Below, piece after piece: positions 50,779 through 61,897 of a stretch of 64,000 nt of DNA. Position 1 is the stretch's first letter, and each line of letters starts with the position of its first letter. Origin of the DNA: Kitagawia praeruptora (taxonomy: Eukaryota; Streptophyta; Magnoliopsida; Apiales; Apiaceae). The notes below the pieces were generated by a model. It did no database searches, was not told the origin of the DNA, and saw only the letters and a program-made list of their open reading frames with translations. Location of the stretch: the NCBI GenBank assembly GCA_037693485.1, contig CM075348.1, forward strand, positions 5,766,001 to 5,830,000. The letters are read 5' to 3'. The translations under genes and the position numbers were made by a program.

Positions 50779-53700
50779 TATTTTAATTATTATTTCCTTT
50801 ATATATATATATATATGGAAAAGGATATTTTAATTTATATGAATAGTAATAATTATATGTAATATGTTAATATGTCTTTTCTACTTTGAATATGTTAATT
50901 AATATGTCTTCTTTATAAACTCGAACTCTTCTCCTCTAATAACTTAAACTTTTAAGTATTTAAAATTCTAAAACTTTAGAAAAATTAGAAAAATAGATTG
51001 AGAACCTCTTTTATATATTGATATATATTGACTTGTTCATATTTGTATTTAAAAGATTGTCTATTTTAATTAGTATTTTAAGTGTACGTAGTAGTAGTTA
51101 CTATAGTAATAGTGGGATTAGGCATACTTGTTTTGTTCTATTAATAAAAGTAAGGATCCTATCTTTTAAAAAAGCATGCAACTATCTAAGAAAATATGTT
51201 TTCGCATGGCTCTGGTCAACCAATAGTGTATAAATATAATACAAAAGCTAACTTTACAGCAAGCGAACATAATTAAACACGAAGTTTAATTATATAAATA
51301 ATTACAAATAATTAAAATATAAATTGTGAACTTTGTGACAAACTGTTAGTCTCAAACATTTAATATCGACCCGCAGCACTCAGCGGTAGATTTGACAACA
51401 CACGGTAGATGTGCATTCAACATTATGAACATAATTTAGACATTTCATAACTTGTAAATATCATAGAAGACATAAAACTTACACAAATTTTTTGAAATAA
51501 AAAACTTACAAAAATTAGTGTTATATATGCAAAAACTCCAAAAAAAAAAAATGTTACCTTGAAATTTGACAGACATGCCGAAATTTATCACGAAACTTAA
51601 TTGGTGGTCTAAATTACCTACGTACATGCATGTCTCAAATGCCAAAAAAACATAATATAAATTTTACTTACAGTCTTTCATATGAATATTACTTATAGTC
51701 TTTCATACGAATTTAAACTTCTATACTCTTTCAGTTTGAATACCTTTTCTACTTTTAACATGTTAAAAATATTATTATTATTTATATTTAAAATTGTAAA
51801 GCTCTAAGAAAATTAGAAAAATAGATTGAAGCGATCTAAGAGGCGCCACCTAAGCTCCCGCGTATCCTCCTTTATATATATATATTGATTTTAAACAATA
51901 TATAGTTGTCATCGGTTCAAAAATTATATTATCAGAAATTTAAAATAATAATATAAAAATTAATTATAATGTAATATATTCGTGAATCGCACAAGCAAAA
52001 GTGATTTTGCATCGAAAATTTGTAACCCATGCTGGATGTAATAAGTATAAAATTAACTTTACAAAAAAAAAAAGGGTGTAGAATTTGTAAAAAAAATTGT
52101 TAGATGGTGCAATTTGTTTATACTATGTTCCCGAAAGAAAAAGAAAAGAATAGAAAATGGGTTATTAATGAAAGAAAAAGAAAAGAATAGAAAATGGGTT
52201 ATTTTCTCTTTTCAAAAGTGGGGAAGAAGATTTTGAAGACATATACAGTATATCTTCTTTCCAAATCTTTAGGAATCTTTTCTTTTATTTCTAAAATATT
52301 CTTTGGGAACAAGATGAAGAAATCAAATCTTCTACTTTCTTTTTTTTTCTTTCCTTTTAAAAAAAAGTTTCTGGAATACAGGATTAGAGAATTCTTTCTT
52401 TTCTTTTCTTTTAGAAAAAAGTTTCTGAAATACAGTATTAGAGAATTTTTGATAATTCTTAATAAGCTTTTAATCGCTCATTTTTGTTTTGAATAAGACA
52501 TCTAATTTCTATACACGGTTATCAAACACACTCAATCACGGCCAATCTTACTTATTCGGTAAGTGATCACCTCCCACCTTTTTGATTAAGTTAAGATGGG
52601 GAATGAATTTTTCATTTTCTATTCTCGTAATTAATTGTAACCTATAAATCTTATTTTATTATAATTATAAGCATGTTATGTGATAAATATGTTCATATAA
52701 TTAGACTCCACATGTGTAATAAAAAATGTCTTGCATATATTTTGATTAAGGTAGCTATAATTTATAAATAAGGATAATTTGCATTACATATATACATAAA
52801 TATGACTTTTAGAAATATTTAATTATATTAATTATTAATGTAAATATATGTGTGTGTGCGTGTTTAATAAATTTGGAATTTTTAGCGGTATCCTTCTACA
52901 TTTCACTTTATCAAATGATTTTTTTAATTTTTGATTTAGAAGTGAATCCTTATTGGTTTCAAAAAAAAACAAAAAAAAGTGAATCCTTATATTTTAAATT
53001 TTACGTGTCGTGCCATTCCGTTAACTCTTGTAAATTTGAAATATTAAAATTATTTTTCTTAATTATATTTATTATTATAGAAATTAAAGAATTAAGTGTT
53101 AAGTAATATATTGATTTTTCTTAATTATATTTCAATAATTAATCATATAATAAGTATTAATTAAATAAGTATAAGGACAAAATAGTAAATGTACTATCAT
53201 TTAGATATTTTTACATGATTTTTATCAAATAGTAATTTTCATTCAGTGAATTTTTTATTCAGATAATTGTTTCATTCAATACATTCAAATAATTTAATAA
53301 TTGAATATTTTTTATTCAGATTTATCAAACAACCCCTCAGTCTGATGAGATACAAAAGGATTGCTATACGATAATTATGAACTTATGATATTGTTTTCAT
53401 TTATCGAACATGTACAGGGAGTCTATGTAAAAACATTTTAAAATATAAATTTATAAATACTTTGGTTTAGCACATATATAATTTGGGTTTGACAATGTTT
53501 TATTGAATAATAATTCATTGAATAAATATAATTTATAACGTATATTTATAATATTTTATAATTAATTAAACACATATTACAAATTTTTATAAAAAATTGA
53601 TTTTTTTGTTACGATTGTTTAACAAATATATAACTTAAATTTAACATCATCTATTGAATAATAGTTATATGTGTGTTATCAAAATATAATTTTGTTTAAA

Positions 53701-53791
53701 CGAGTATTTTAAAAATTGAAATTATTTTTAAGACATCATGGTTAAATGGGTGATGGTGGAAGTTTGGTCCAAACACATGTTTTTAGTAATA
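50779..53791. other. AT-rich, short duplications, no gene
   Basis: A 36-base unit (AAAGAAAAAGAAAAGAATAG plus AAAATGGGTTATT) is doubled at about 52133-52204. A 66-base unit around AAAAAAGTTTCTGRAATACA is doubled at about 52360-52448. Near 53320 TTATCAAACAACCCCTCAG may be one end of a small DNA element. No supported coding region. Confidence 0.45.
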
Positions 53792-54962
53792 CTAGATATT
53801 ACCGATGCATATGTACGGTTTTTCTAAATCTGTTGGACGTTATGCATCTATATGACATATGGAAGTTCCGCTAATTATGCGGACAACATATCATTTTCTT
53901 TGTTACCTTTTGTTGATTGTAAGAATAGATAGTATGGTATTGTTTTGTTGGAATGCAACAAAAACATGGCATCGAAAATGTATCGAAATTAAATATCAGA
54001 TTTGGTTATAAAATCTACAAGGACTTGACAACGATAGAAACCTGTAAATATACAAAAATCAAAACTTTTGATTAGAAAATTATTAATGTAATGATTTAAT
54101 TAACTAGATTGATGCTTACCTTCTGCAACTAAAGAAAAATTCCAAGATGTGTGGAGGAGGCCTACTTCAACCTCGAGAACGGATGTTGTTGATTTTTGGT
54201 TCTGGGGCTACCAGAAAGTGCATCACTATTAGGACATGTTTGAGGGTCCTAAAAATGATTTTAATTTTTTCACTACTATATTTACATTAGGAGTTTCTAT
54301 GAGGAAGATTTTGAGGGTGTGGTTAACCAAGAATGGTTTTGATCCAAATCATTTTTATGACACCAGATTCATTATGCAAAAGGTGAAGAGATTGTTCAAC
54401 TTTTTCACTGCTATATTTACATTAGGAGTTTCTGTGAGGAAGATTTTGAGGGTGTGGTCAACCAAGAATGGTTTTGATCCCAATCATTTTGATGACACCA
54501 GATTCATTATGCAAGAGGTGAAGAGATTGTTCAACGTCAAAGTATTGATCAAGTCTAGGAAGGATGATGACTTGAACGATTCAAGAGCAACAAAGCTATC
54601 CAATATTAGGGGCCTGACATTCGCGGTGGAACGGGTTCAGGTTGTTGGGGAAGAAGTGCAATATTGTTTGGTCGACCATCCATGTGCTTGGTGAGTATAT
54701 TATCTAGGATGAAAACCTATAAATGGTTAAGGAATGGTTAAGGTTATGTTATCTGAGTCTTTATTGCTACATAAATGGTTGAAATATGTTATGAGCCTAA
54801 ACTCTTTAATATTTTTGTGGTTGTTACAAAGTATTTATTAACCAATTTGGTATAATATTATATTCGACGGTTGAGATTATTTTGGCGGTACAATGATCAA
54901 ACCAAAATTATGGATAAGATCACTCTTACGCTTATTATATATAAGGATATAATTAGTATAGA
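53792..54962 (-). mobile_element. Candidate Helitron, 1.17 kb (minus strand)
   Basis: On the minus strand it begins TCTATACTAATTATATCC at 54962 and ends CTAG at 53795-53792, preceded five bases earlier by an imperfect hairpin (ACCGTACATATGCATCGGT). The base after CTAG is T, as expected. The base before TC is not A, because the start abuts another Helitron's CTAG. It contains the open frame at 54236. Confidence 0.55.
54236..54694 (+). CDS. Unrecognised ORF with an in-frame 45-residue duplication
   Basis: An open frame of 152 codons inside the candidate Helitron, opposite in direction to it. A 135-base segment (TFTLGVS-RKILRVW, TKNGFDPNHF, DTRFIMQ-VKRLFN) occurs twice in tandem, at about 54266-54400 and 54401-54535, with a handful of differences. 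The C-terminal part reads VLIKSRKDDDLND and VERVQVVGEEVQY. I do not know the family. It is most likely a captured gene fragment; the frame-keeping duplication is the only hint of constraint. Its start is uncertain: the first codon used here is the earliest ATG-like position, and the true exon may begin upstream. Confidence 0.3.
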   Translation: MFEGPKNDFNFFTTIFTLGVSMRKILRVWLTKNGFDPNHFYDTRFIMQKVKRLFNFFTAIFTLGVSVRKILRVWSTKNGFDPNHFDDTRFIMQEVKRLFNVKVLIKSRKDDDLNDSRATKLSNIRGLTFAVERVQVVGEEVQYCLVDHPCAW

Positions 54963-54995
54963 CTAGCTTATATGTCGTGCAAAACACGTGTCACA
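54963..54995 (-). mobile_element. Helitron 3' end (minus strand)
   Basis: The minus strand reads GTGACACGTGTTTTGCACG, then ACATATAAG and CTAG (54966-54963). It is the same family as the element ending at 55420. The 5' end of this copy was not found. Confidence 0.55.
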
Positions 54996-55419
54996 TTTTT
55001 AATATTTTTAAAATTATATGATTAAACGAAATAGAGTATAATAATTTAACTTTGTAATATTAATTAATATAAGAATCGAACTTGAGTCTATCAAGTAACT
55101 TATGCATGCTCTCACCACTATGCCACATTATCACATGTGTTTTCAAATTATATGCGTAACATGTGAATGTTGTTTAACAGCAATACATTTGCGTAACTTC
55201 AAAACATATCAAAATAATTATGAGGCTAAATTAAACTTAGTTTATATCTTTAAATTGTACACGTTCATAACACTTAAGCACAATAGAGATGTGTAATCAA
55301 TTATACATATATGTGTGTTGCGTGATACAAAATATTTAGTATTTTGATCATTGATATTTATTAACAATAAGTTAGTCACAATTTTATAAGTATACATATA
55401 TATATATAAATTCATAACA

Positions 55420-55851
55420 CTAGCTTATAGGTTGTGCAAAGCACGTGTTACTTTTTAGATATTTTTAAATTTGTATGATTAAACAAAATACTTTTTAGAT
55501 ATTTTTAAATTTTTATGATTAAACAAAATAGAGTATAACAATTTATTATGGATATAATTTAACTTTGTAATATTAATTAATAAAATTATTAGTAATAATA
55601 ATAGTTATTTAATAAATGACATGTTTTTTTAGAACTAATAATATAAAATCTTAATGTAAATTTGTTGTTGACGGGATTCGAACCTTGGATCTTTAGAAGA
55701 GGGGTTTAAATATATAATATTTCTTCTTATTATATCTAATGGTTATCAACTATTTACTAAATATTTAACGATCACTATTCTTTTAACGGTTCAGCTATTG
55801 AACCAAACTACTCACAATTATACTCATGTTTACTTATTATATTAGTATAGA
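55420..55851 (-). mobile_element. Short Helitron, 432 bp (minus strand)
   Basis: The minus strand starts TCTATACTAATATAATAAG at 55851. It ends in a CGTGCTTTGCACG-type hairpin, then AACCTATAAG and CTAG at 55423-55420. Flanks on that strand are A before and T after, as expected for Helitron insertion. Inside, GGTTCGAATCCCGTC (minus strand, about 55672-55686) resembles a tRNA T-arm/B box. Confidence 0.65.
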
Positions 55852-55899
55852 TATAGTATAGTATGTAGTCTAATTATACATATTCCTGAATTATTTAAA

Positions 55900-55924
55900 C
55901 TAACTTAAAACCCGTGCGATGCAC
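55900..55924 (-). mobile_element. Decayed Helitron-like 3' hairpin
   Basis: The minus strand reads GTGC-ATC-GCAC, then GGGTTTTAAGTTAG. The expected CTAG has become TTAG. Low confidence on its own. Confidence 0.35.
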
Positions 55925-56328
55925 AAAATTTTTATAATATAATTTTTTTTAATTTGAATTGAATTTTTTAAGACATGAATTTTGTAGGCTTAAATTTTTA
56001 AATGATATGATTTGACATTAGTTATATAAGTCATATGAGCAATTTCAACTTATGATAATAAAAGTAAAAAAAAATGTATCCAACCATAAATGATCAATTC
56101 TCAAGTTTGGAGGACAAAAGCGTAATACCCTATTACACAAGTAGATTCACACATTCAAGTACTAAGAACTGAATTATCTAATGTTTTGAAAGTCAGACAG
56201 ACATAGGAAGAGAAACGAAGGCAAAAAATACTTAAAATTAAGAGATTAGAAGAAAAGAAATGAAATAATTAGAAAGATAGTTTTAAGAAGTGAAAGCGTA
56301 AGGTATGGATAGCGTATTAGAAGATTTA

Positions 56329-56333
56329 CGAAG
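56329..56333. repeat. Solo LTR target-site duplication, left
   Basis: CGAAG, repeated at 59521-59525. Confidence 0.88.
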
Positions 56334-59300
56334 TGTAACGACCCGGAAAATTTCGTGTAATTTATTATATTAAAATATATTTTTAGTTCATTTTACTGTG
56401 TTTCAGTTTAATTTTAATGCATTTAAACGCGTTATGATTTTTATTAAATAGGAAAATTATCCCATACGTGTTATGTGACTTCTGTGTAGCTAGATTATTT
56501 TATTCTATTTTTCTGTAATTTTTATATTTTTAGAATACAATTATTTCGCGTTTTAATTTCCGGATCCAGCCCTTATACTGAATCCGAGGCATTGATTTTG
56601 ATAAAATTATTTTTATATAATGATAGGATATTTATCAATGCATTATTTTGTAATTTTTGTAATATTCATAATATTTGGGGAATTTTGGCATTTATATGAT
56701 ATTTATTTAACAATAAAAATTTTACATTTTTATCTCATAAAAATTATTTTTAAGGCTTAATAATTTTAATTAGGGGTTAAAAATATTTTTTGGGTATTAA
56801 TTTTGATTTAATATAAATAGCAGCTGATTTTATTTATTTAATCAAAATAATCAAAAAATCAGAATTTTTGATTTTTATTTCTGGAAAATTCTGGAAAATT
56901 TGTTCTTGGTGTTCTTGAGGATCAATTGCACTTTTGACAGTGATTCCGGGATCCAAATCGATCATGTGGGTAACCAAATTGAAGCTCTTGATCTCTACTA
57001 CATGTTTATGTGTCTTTTAACATCCTAATTTTCTTGATTCGTAAATTCATGATTTTAGTTTTAATATTCGAATTTCTCGAATTTATTGTGGATTGTAGGA
57101 TGATTTGTTGTTGATGTGGTTAGTTCCTACAGATTGCTTATGCTTCCAGGAATTTTATGATTATTTTTAACTGATTTTTCGTGTACTAAATCTACAAGTC
57201 GAGTTTTTGTGGGGGTGAGATTTAAAAATCGATTTTCTGGGTTCTTGAGTGATTTGTTGCTGTTATGAATGCTTGGTATAGATTGTTGAAGTCATAAGCT
57301 TCATTTTGATGTAAAGAACGTTTGATTTGGTTGAGAAATGAGTAAGATCGGAGTTTTGCCGGTGAGGTCGCCGGAAAGCTTAGAATTTTGGTCGGATTTT
57401 CGTTTTGGTTGATTCTGGGATTGAAAGAATGGTATGATTGTGTTTAGGAGATGATTTGGAGTGATTTTGAGATTTAAAACGTAGCAAATGGTACGTTTTG
57501 GTGATTGCCGGAGGTTGCCGGAAAACGTTTCCGGTGACCGGATTCTGGGGAAACCTCCATTGTTGGAGGTGGTTGTTCTTCGACCATTCATACGAAGAAC
57601 AACGAAGATGGTGATGAACAGTACCCGTTTAATCTTCAAAATCTGAAAACATTTTCTGAAAAATGATTTTGGAAATTTATTTTTACTTTTTACCAATTAT
57701 TTTTACTTTTATTTACTTTTAGTTACTTTATAATTCTGAATTTAATTATAAATTTCAGAAATATTATTTTCTGAAAATGTTTTATAAATCTAGAATTTAT
57801 TTCTGAATTCTATTTTAATTATTTCTTTATTTCTTTATTTATTCATTTTTAATTAAAAAATAATTAAGAATTAAATACTTTTAATTATATTAATTAATCT
57901 CAAATAATGATTTAATTAATTTGATTATCTAATAAATGTAATTATTTATTAGATAATTTTATTAATTAATTATTACTTGATTCTAATTAATTTATTTAGG
58001 ATTATTTAATTTTTGATTAACCAATCTTTTGTTTAAAAGTGATTTAAAATAGAAAGAAATTGTTTTAAATCCTAAAAATAATCCGGGAACGGTAAAAATA
58101 GTTTTAAAATTCTAAAATTATTTATAAACCCGGATTAGATAATTATAAAAATATTTTGGGGATCCAATAATTACCCAGAGGGTTTTTTAATGATCATTTT
58201 TGACTCGGGAAGGGTTATTTAAATCTTTTAAAATTCTTTTAATTATTCTAAAAATACTTTTAAATATTATAATAATAATTTGTGTGCTCTTTTGTTTGAA
58301 AGTCGTATCCGCTATGTGAGTACATGTTTGAATGCTCCGTACATGTTCTTAATTGTTTTGAATATTTACTCGGCAGCGATACAACGTACGGGTAGACACT
58401 AAAACCGAGGTTTGATTTGTATTTGGTCTTATGTCTACCTAGCCAGATGTTTAAAATAGAATGTTTTAATTGTAGAAGTGAGAGAAACCCTAGCTAGTGG
58501 GCAGAGCTTACCAGCTGTATACATAGAAACGAGAAAAAAAAAAAGCCTAGCCAGCGAGCATAGCTTACCAATCATATATTCAGGCAAGTATTTTTTCCCT
58601 TGATCATCTTATACGTTATTTTATGTTCATTGATTCATATCATGACGAATAGCTATTGTTCATAGCTATTTGTGATTCTTAAATATTTTTGTGCGAACAC
58701 AGTTGCTTGATATTGGTATCCTTGATGTGGGGAATTGTTCCAGATAAACTCGTCATACCCTTATTATCGTAGTAAATAATAAGGATGTGACCTGTATTTA
58801 AAACTAAGCATTTCCTATTGAATTCGGAAATTGATCTATTGGATTGGAAAATGGTAAAGCGTAGGAGGCCACGTTGAGTAGTTGGTCCAGCTATATGTAA
58901 GGAGGATATGGTAACATTCCATCTCCCTATAGGCTAACATTACTTGCCTATTTTGGTACCCTCAAGAAATCCGAATTATAACGACTTGCCAAATGATTCC
59001 AGTTATGGTTTGAATTATATCACAATTGTTGATTCAGTTTGCTCTATAAACTGTTTTACATTTCAGTTGATATCATGCTGCACTTATCCTGTTTTATTAT
59101 AAAATTGTTTATATATACTTGCTGGGCATTTCTTTGGCTCACTTTTGTTTTCACAAAACCTTTCCAGAGGAGCAATATGTTTCCGACCAGCCGTTCGGAC
59201 CACATTAGAGAGGGGTAGAGTGGCCGTGTGTCAGCACCCCAGACCTTACAGGTATTTGCGGGTTACTGTTGGCGCTAGATAGAATTTTAAATAAAATGGG

Positions 59301-59520
59301 ATGTAATAATAAAACATTACTAGATTGGATTTAGGTTGAGTTTATTTTATGGTTTGTAATAAGTGAGTAGGTTACTGTTGGGTTGTAACTGCTTGGTTTC
59401 ATACAATAACTTGTTTGCGATCTTTGGTTGGCAGGGTCAGTTGCGCATTCTGATTTATTTTATTAGTTGTGATTGGTTGGTGACCCCCGGATCTAGACCC
59501 CGGATTTGAAGGGTGTCACA
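56334..59520 (+). mobile_element. Solo LTR of a Ty3/gypsy element, 3.2 kb
   Basis: Begins TGTAACGACCCGGAAAA and ends GGGTGTCACA (inverted TGT...ACA). It is flanked by the 5-base duplication CGAAG. There is no internal domain, primer site or second LTR beside it, so the element was lost by recombination between its LTRs. TATAAATA at 56812-56819 suggests forward orientation. Termini of this wording are common in large chromovirus LTRs, but lineage cannot be fixed without the interior. Open frames inside are incidental. Confidence 0.88.
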
Positions 59521-59525
59521 CGAAG
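59521..59525. repeat. Solo LTR target-site duplication, right
   Basis: CGAAG, the partner of 56329-56333. Confidence 0.88.
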
Positions 59526-59935
59526 GTTTCTGATTAAAATCAAGATTAAAACCACAATATTAGAATGCAACATGTTGAAGGCTATTTAGTTTTTACCTTG
59601 AATATTGTTGAAGATCTAGCTAAATGTATGCATCATTTTTGAAGAATCAGAAATAATGTTTAAGATTGTAAATATTCTGAAAAGTAATCTTAATTAAACA
59701 ACACATATAGAACACTCAGATTTTATTCAATGATCCATAACAAAATTAAAAATTGACATACTTGCTATCAATACTACTCATATTAGTTTCCAAATTACAA
59801 ACTTGAACATATTTAAGTAAGTACGCAATAGCAAAATATACCATTAACAAGCAAAACTCCATGAAAATCAATTTTATACTTCAAATGATATTGATTATAC
59901 ACGATTTAATTTTAAAACAAAACATAAGTTAGTGA

Positions 59936-59964
59936 CCCGTGTCTTGCACGGGTTTTTATGCTAG
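59936..59964 (+). mobile_element. Helitron 3' end (plus strand)
   Basis: A perfect hairpin CCCGTG-TCTTG-CACGGG (59936-59952), eight bases, then CTAG (59961-59964) and T. The body lies to the left, and the solo LTR may be nested in it. The 5' end was not identified. Confidence 0.65.
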
Positions 59965-61863
59965 TGAATCTTAGTAAAACAACAAATTATTCAACATACA
60001 AAAGCAAAGAGATGAAGGCAAAGAAGTTGCATGTCAATAGATGTATTCGGTCTAACTCAGTTATAAAAGTATCTGATAATAAAATTGCATGTCCTATCTA
60101 TCTGAAACGATACTGGGCCAATGAACTCATACTCTTTGTTCTCAATCGGCCTAACGTATGGGAACGTGTAAGTGTTTGGGGGTTTCGTCTTCTTCGCATC
60201 TCTGAGCTTACCAAGTAAGCCAGTCAGAGAATTCCTCTGCAATGTATACATAGAGAATCAATTATCTTACATATTTGAACTGGTAAAAATTGAAAAAAAA
60301 ACAAAGATAAAAAAGGAAGACGGGAAAGTGCTTAAACAGATACACAAAATTACTTGCTCCAAACATAAAGAATCTCCAAAAATGAATTTAGAAACACCAA
60401 TTAAATGTAAAAGAGCACAATATCATGGTTCATTCTATACTAGCATACTAAGAAGTAGCAGAAACAACAAAGATGTACGTACCTTATGCAACACTCCTAG
60501 TTGTAGTAAGACTTGTTGTGAAATATAATCACAACGAAAAATAAAAAAGGTACGTCCTGTAAACTATATATCTTGCTAATTAATCTACTTGAAAGTACAA
60601 GACTCGTAAAAATTTAATATGATTCACTCTGTACTACAACACTAAGAAGCAGCAAAAACAATAACAATGTACATCTGATACAACACTCCTAATCATGGCT
60701 TGTTGAGAAATATAAACACAACAAATAATAATAAACTATCTTGCTAATCTACTTGAAAGGACAAGTCCCACAGAAAAATTAGTAAAATGTAATATGATAC
60801 CTATCAGTATAAGCTTTCCTAACACGAAGAAATATAATCTCCAAGTGAAATCAGAAACATGACAAGATATATCGTTCATTATCTACTAGCATACCAAGAA
60901 GCAGCAGAAGTAAATACAATGAAGTACACAATACAAAACTCCTGATCGAAGTACGACTCGTCAAAAACCAATAGTCATGAAGTAAAAAATTCAGAAGTCA
61001 GAACACATACACCAAAACTCAATCACGAATTCAAAATAAGTCAAAATATATTGGTCAAATATATATTTTAACATGCAAAAAGTTAATATCTTAAATCATA
61101 ATTACATATATTAACATGTAAATCACTTTTAAAATTTAAAAAATAATTTAGTTTTTAGTTTTAATAATTTTGATATAATTTTTATTCCGTTTCTGGATCG
61201 AAACCAAACAAGTAAAATATTTTAAGATCATTTCTTTCCTTTCTCCTTTTCCCTTTCTGAATTTCATTCCATTTACACGGCACAAACCAAACGCCCCCTT
61301 AGTTGTTTTCTTTCAAATTCATGTGGTTAAATATAAGCATTGTTCTAAAAAAATCACTCATTATGTCGATTGATCCCCGATTAATCCTCTGCAAGGTGTT
61401 CAGTCAATTCAATTTTTAAAATTCCCGATTAATCTTTATGAGTACTTCTGATGGAAGTATTTACAATAAATTATTAGAATTAAAATAATGTATAAATTAA
61501 ATATGATTTATTATATATTTACTGATATGATAAATACATATCACTTAATAAATAACTAATAAAATTAGAATAATATACTAAATAATATTAAAATCTACAA
61601 TGTATCTGATTTTTACTCCATTTAATCCTTACGATTAATCCTTTCAAGATCCTCTTGTTAATCTTGTCCGATGTCCGATTTTTGTAACAAATGCATATAA
61701 GCAAGAATGCAAACAAACATGCTTTCGCCTCACTATTTTGTTTAAACTTTTAAAAATATATGAATAAATTAGTTATAACTATGACATCAAGAAATTTATA
61801 TACGAGTAAAATGTGTACAATTACGTATAATGGAATTTAACTCGAAGTAGTGGTGGTATTTTT
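59965..61863. other. No gene recognised; diverged tandem repeats
   Basis: Open frames at 59958-60528 look incidental. A unit containing ACTAAGAAGYAGCARAAAC and ACAACACTCCTA recurs at about 60440, 60645 and 60890 with strong divergence. Near 61280, GGCACAAACCAAACGCCCCC resembles the end of a small hAT-type element. Confidence 0.45.
60425..60975. repeat. Diverged repeat, about 200-240 bp period, three copies
   Basis: Copies near 60425, 60618 and 60875 share the words TACTAGCATACTAAGAAG, CAATGTAC and GACTTGTTG-AAATATAA. The middle copy is the most altered. Confidence 0.6.
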
Positions 61864-61866
61864 GAA

Positions 61867-61878
61867 TTTTTTTTTTTT
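61867..61878 (-). repeat. Poly(A) tail of second LINE
   Basis: T run on the plus strand at the 3' end of the minus-strand LINE. The target duplication cannot be checked because the 5' end is outside the window. Confidence 0.7.
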
Positions 61879-61897
61879 GAATAAAACGTACTTGCAT

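Noticed and set aside
52194..52496. Phe/Lys-rich 100-codon frame
   Set aside because: Produced by T-rich and A-rich tandem duplications; no family resemblance.
55672..55686. Possible tRNA gene (GGTTCGAATCCCGTC on the minus strand)
   Set aside because: Only the T-arm-like part is present; no acceptor stem, D arm or anticodon arm could be paired.
57301..57696. Minus-strand 131-codon frame
   Set aside because: Lies wholly inside the solo LTR and has no recognisable domain.
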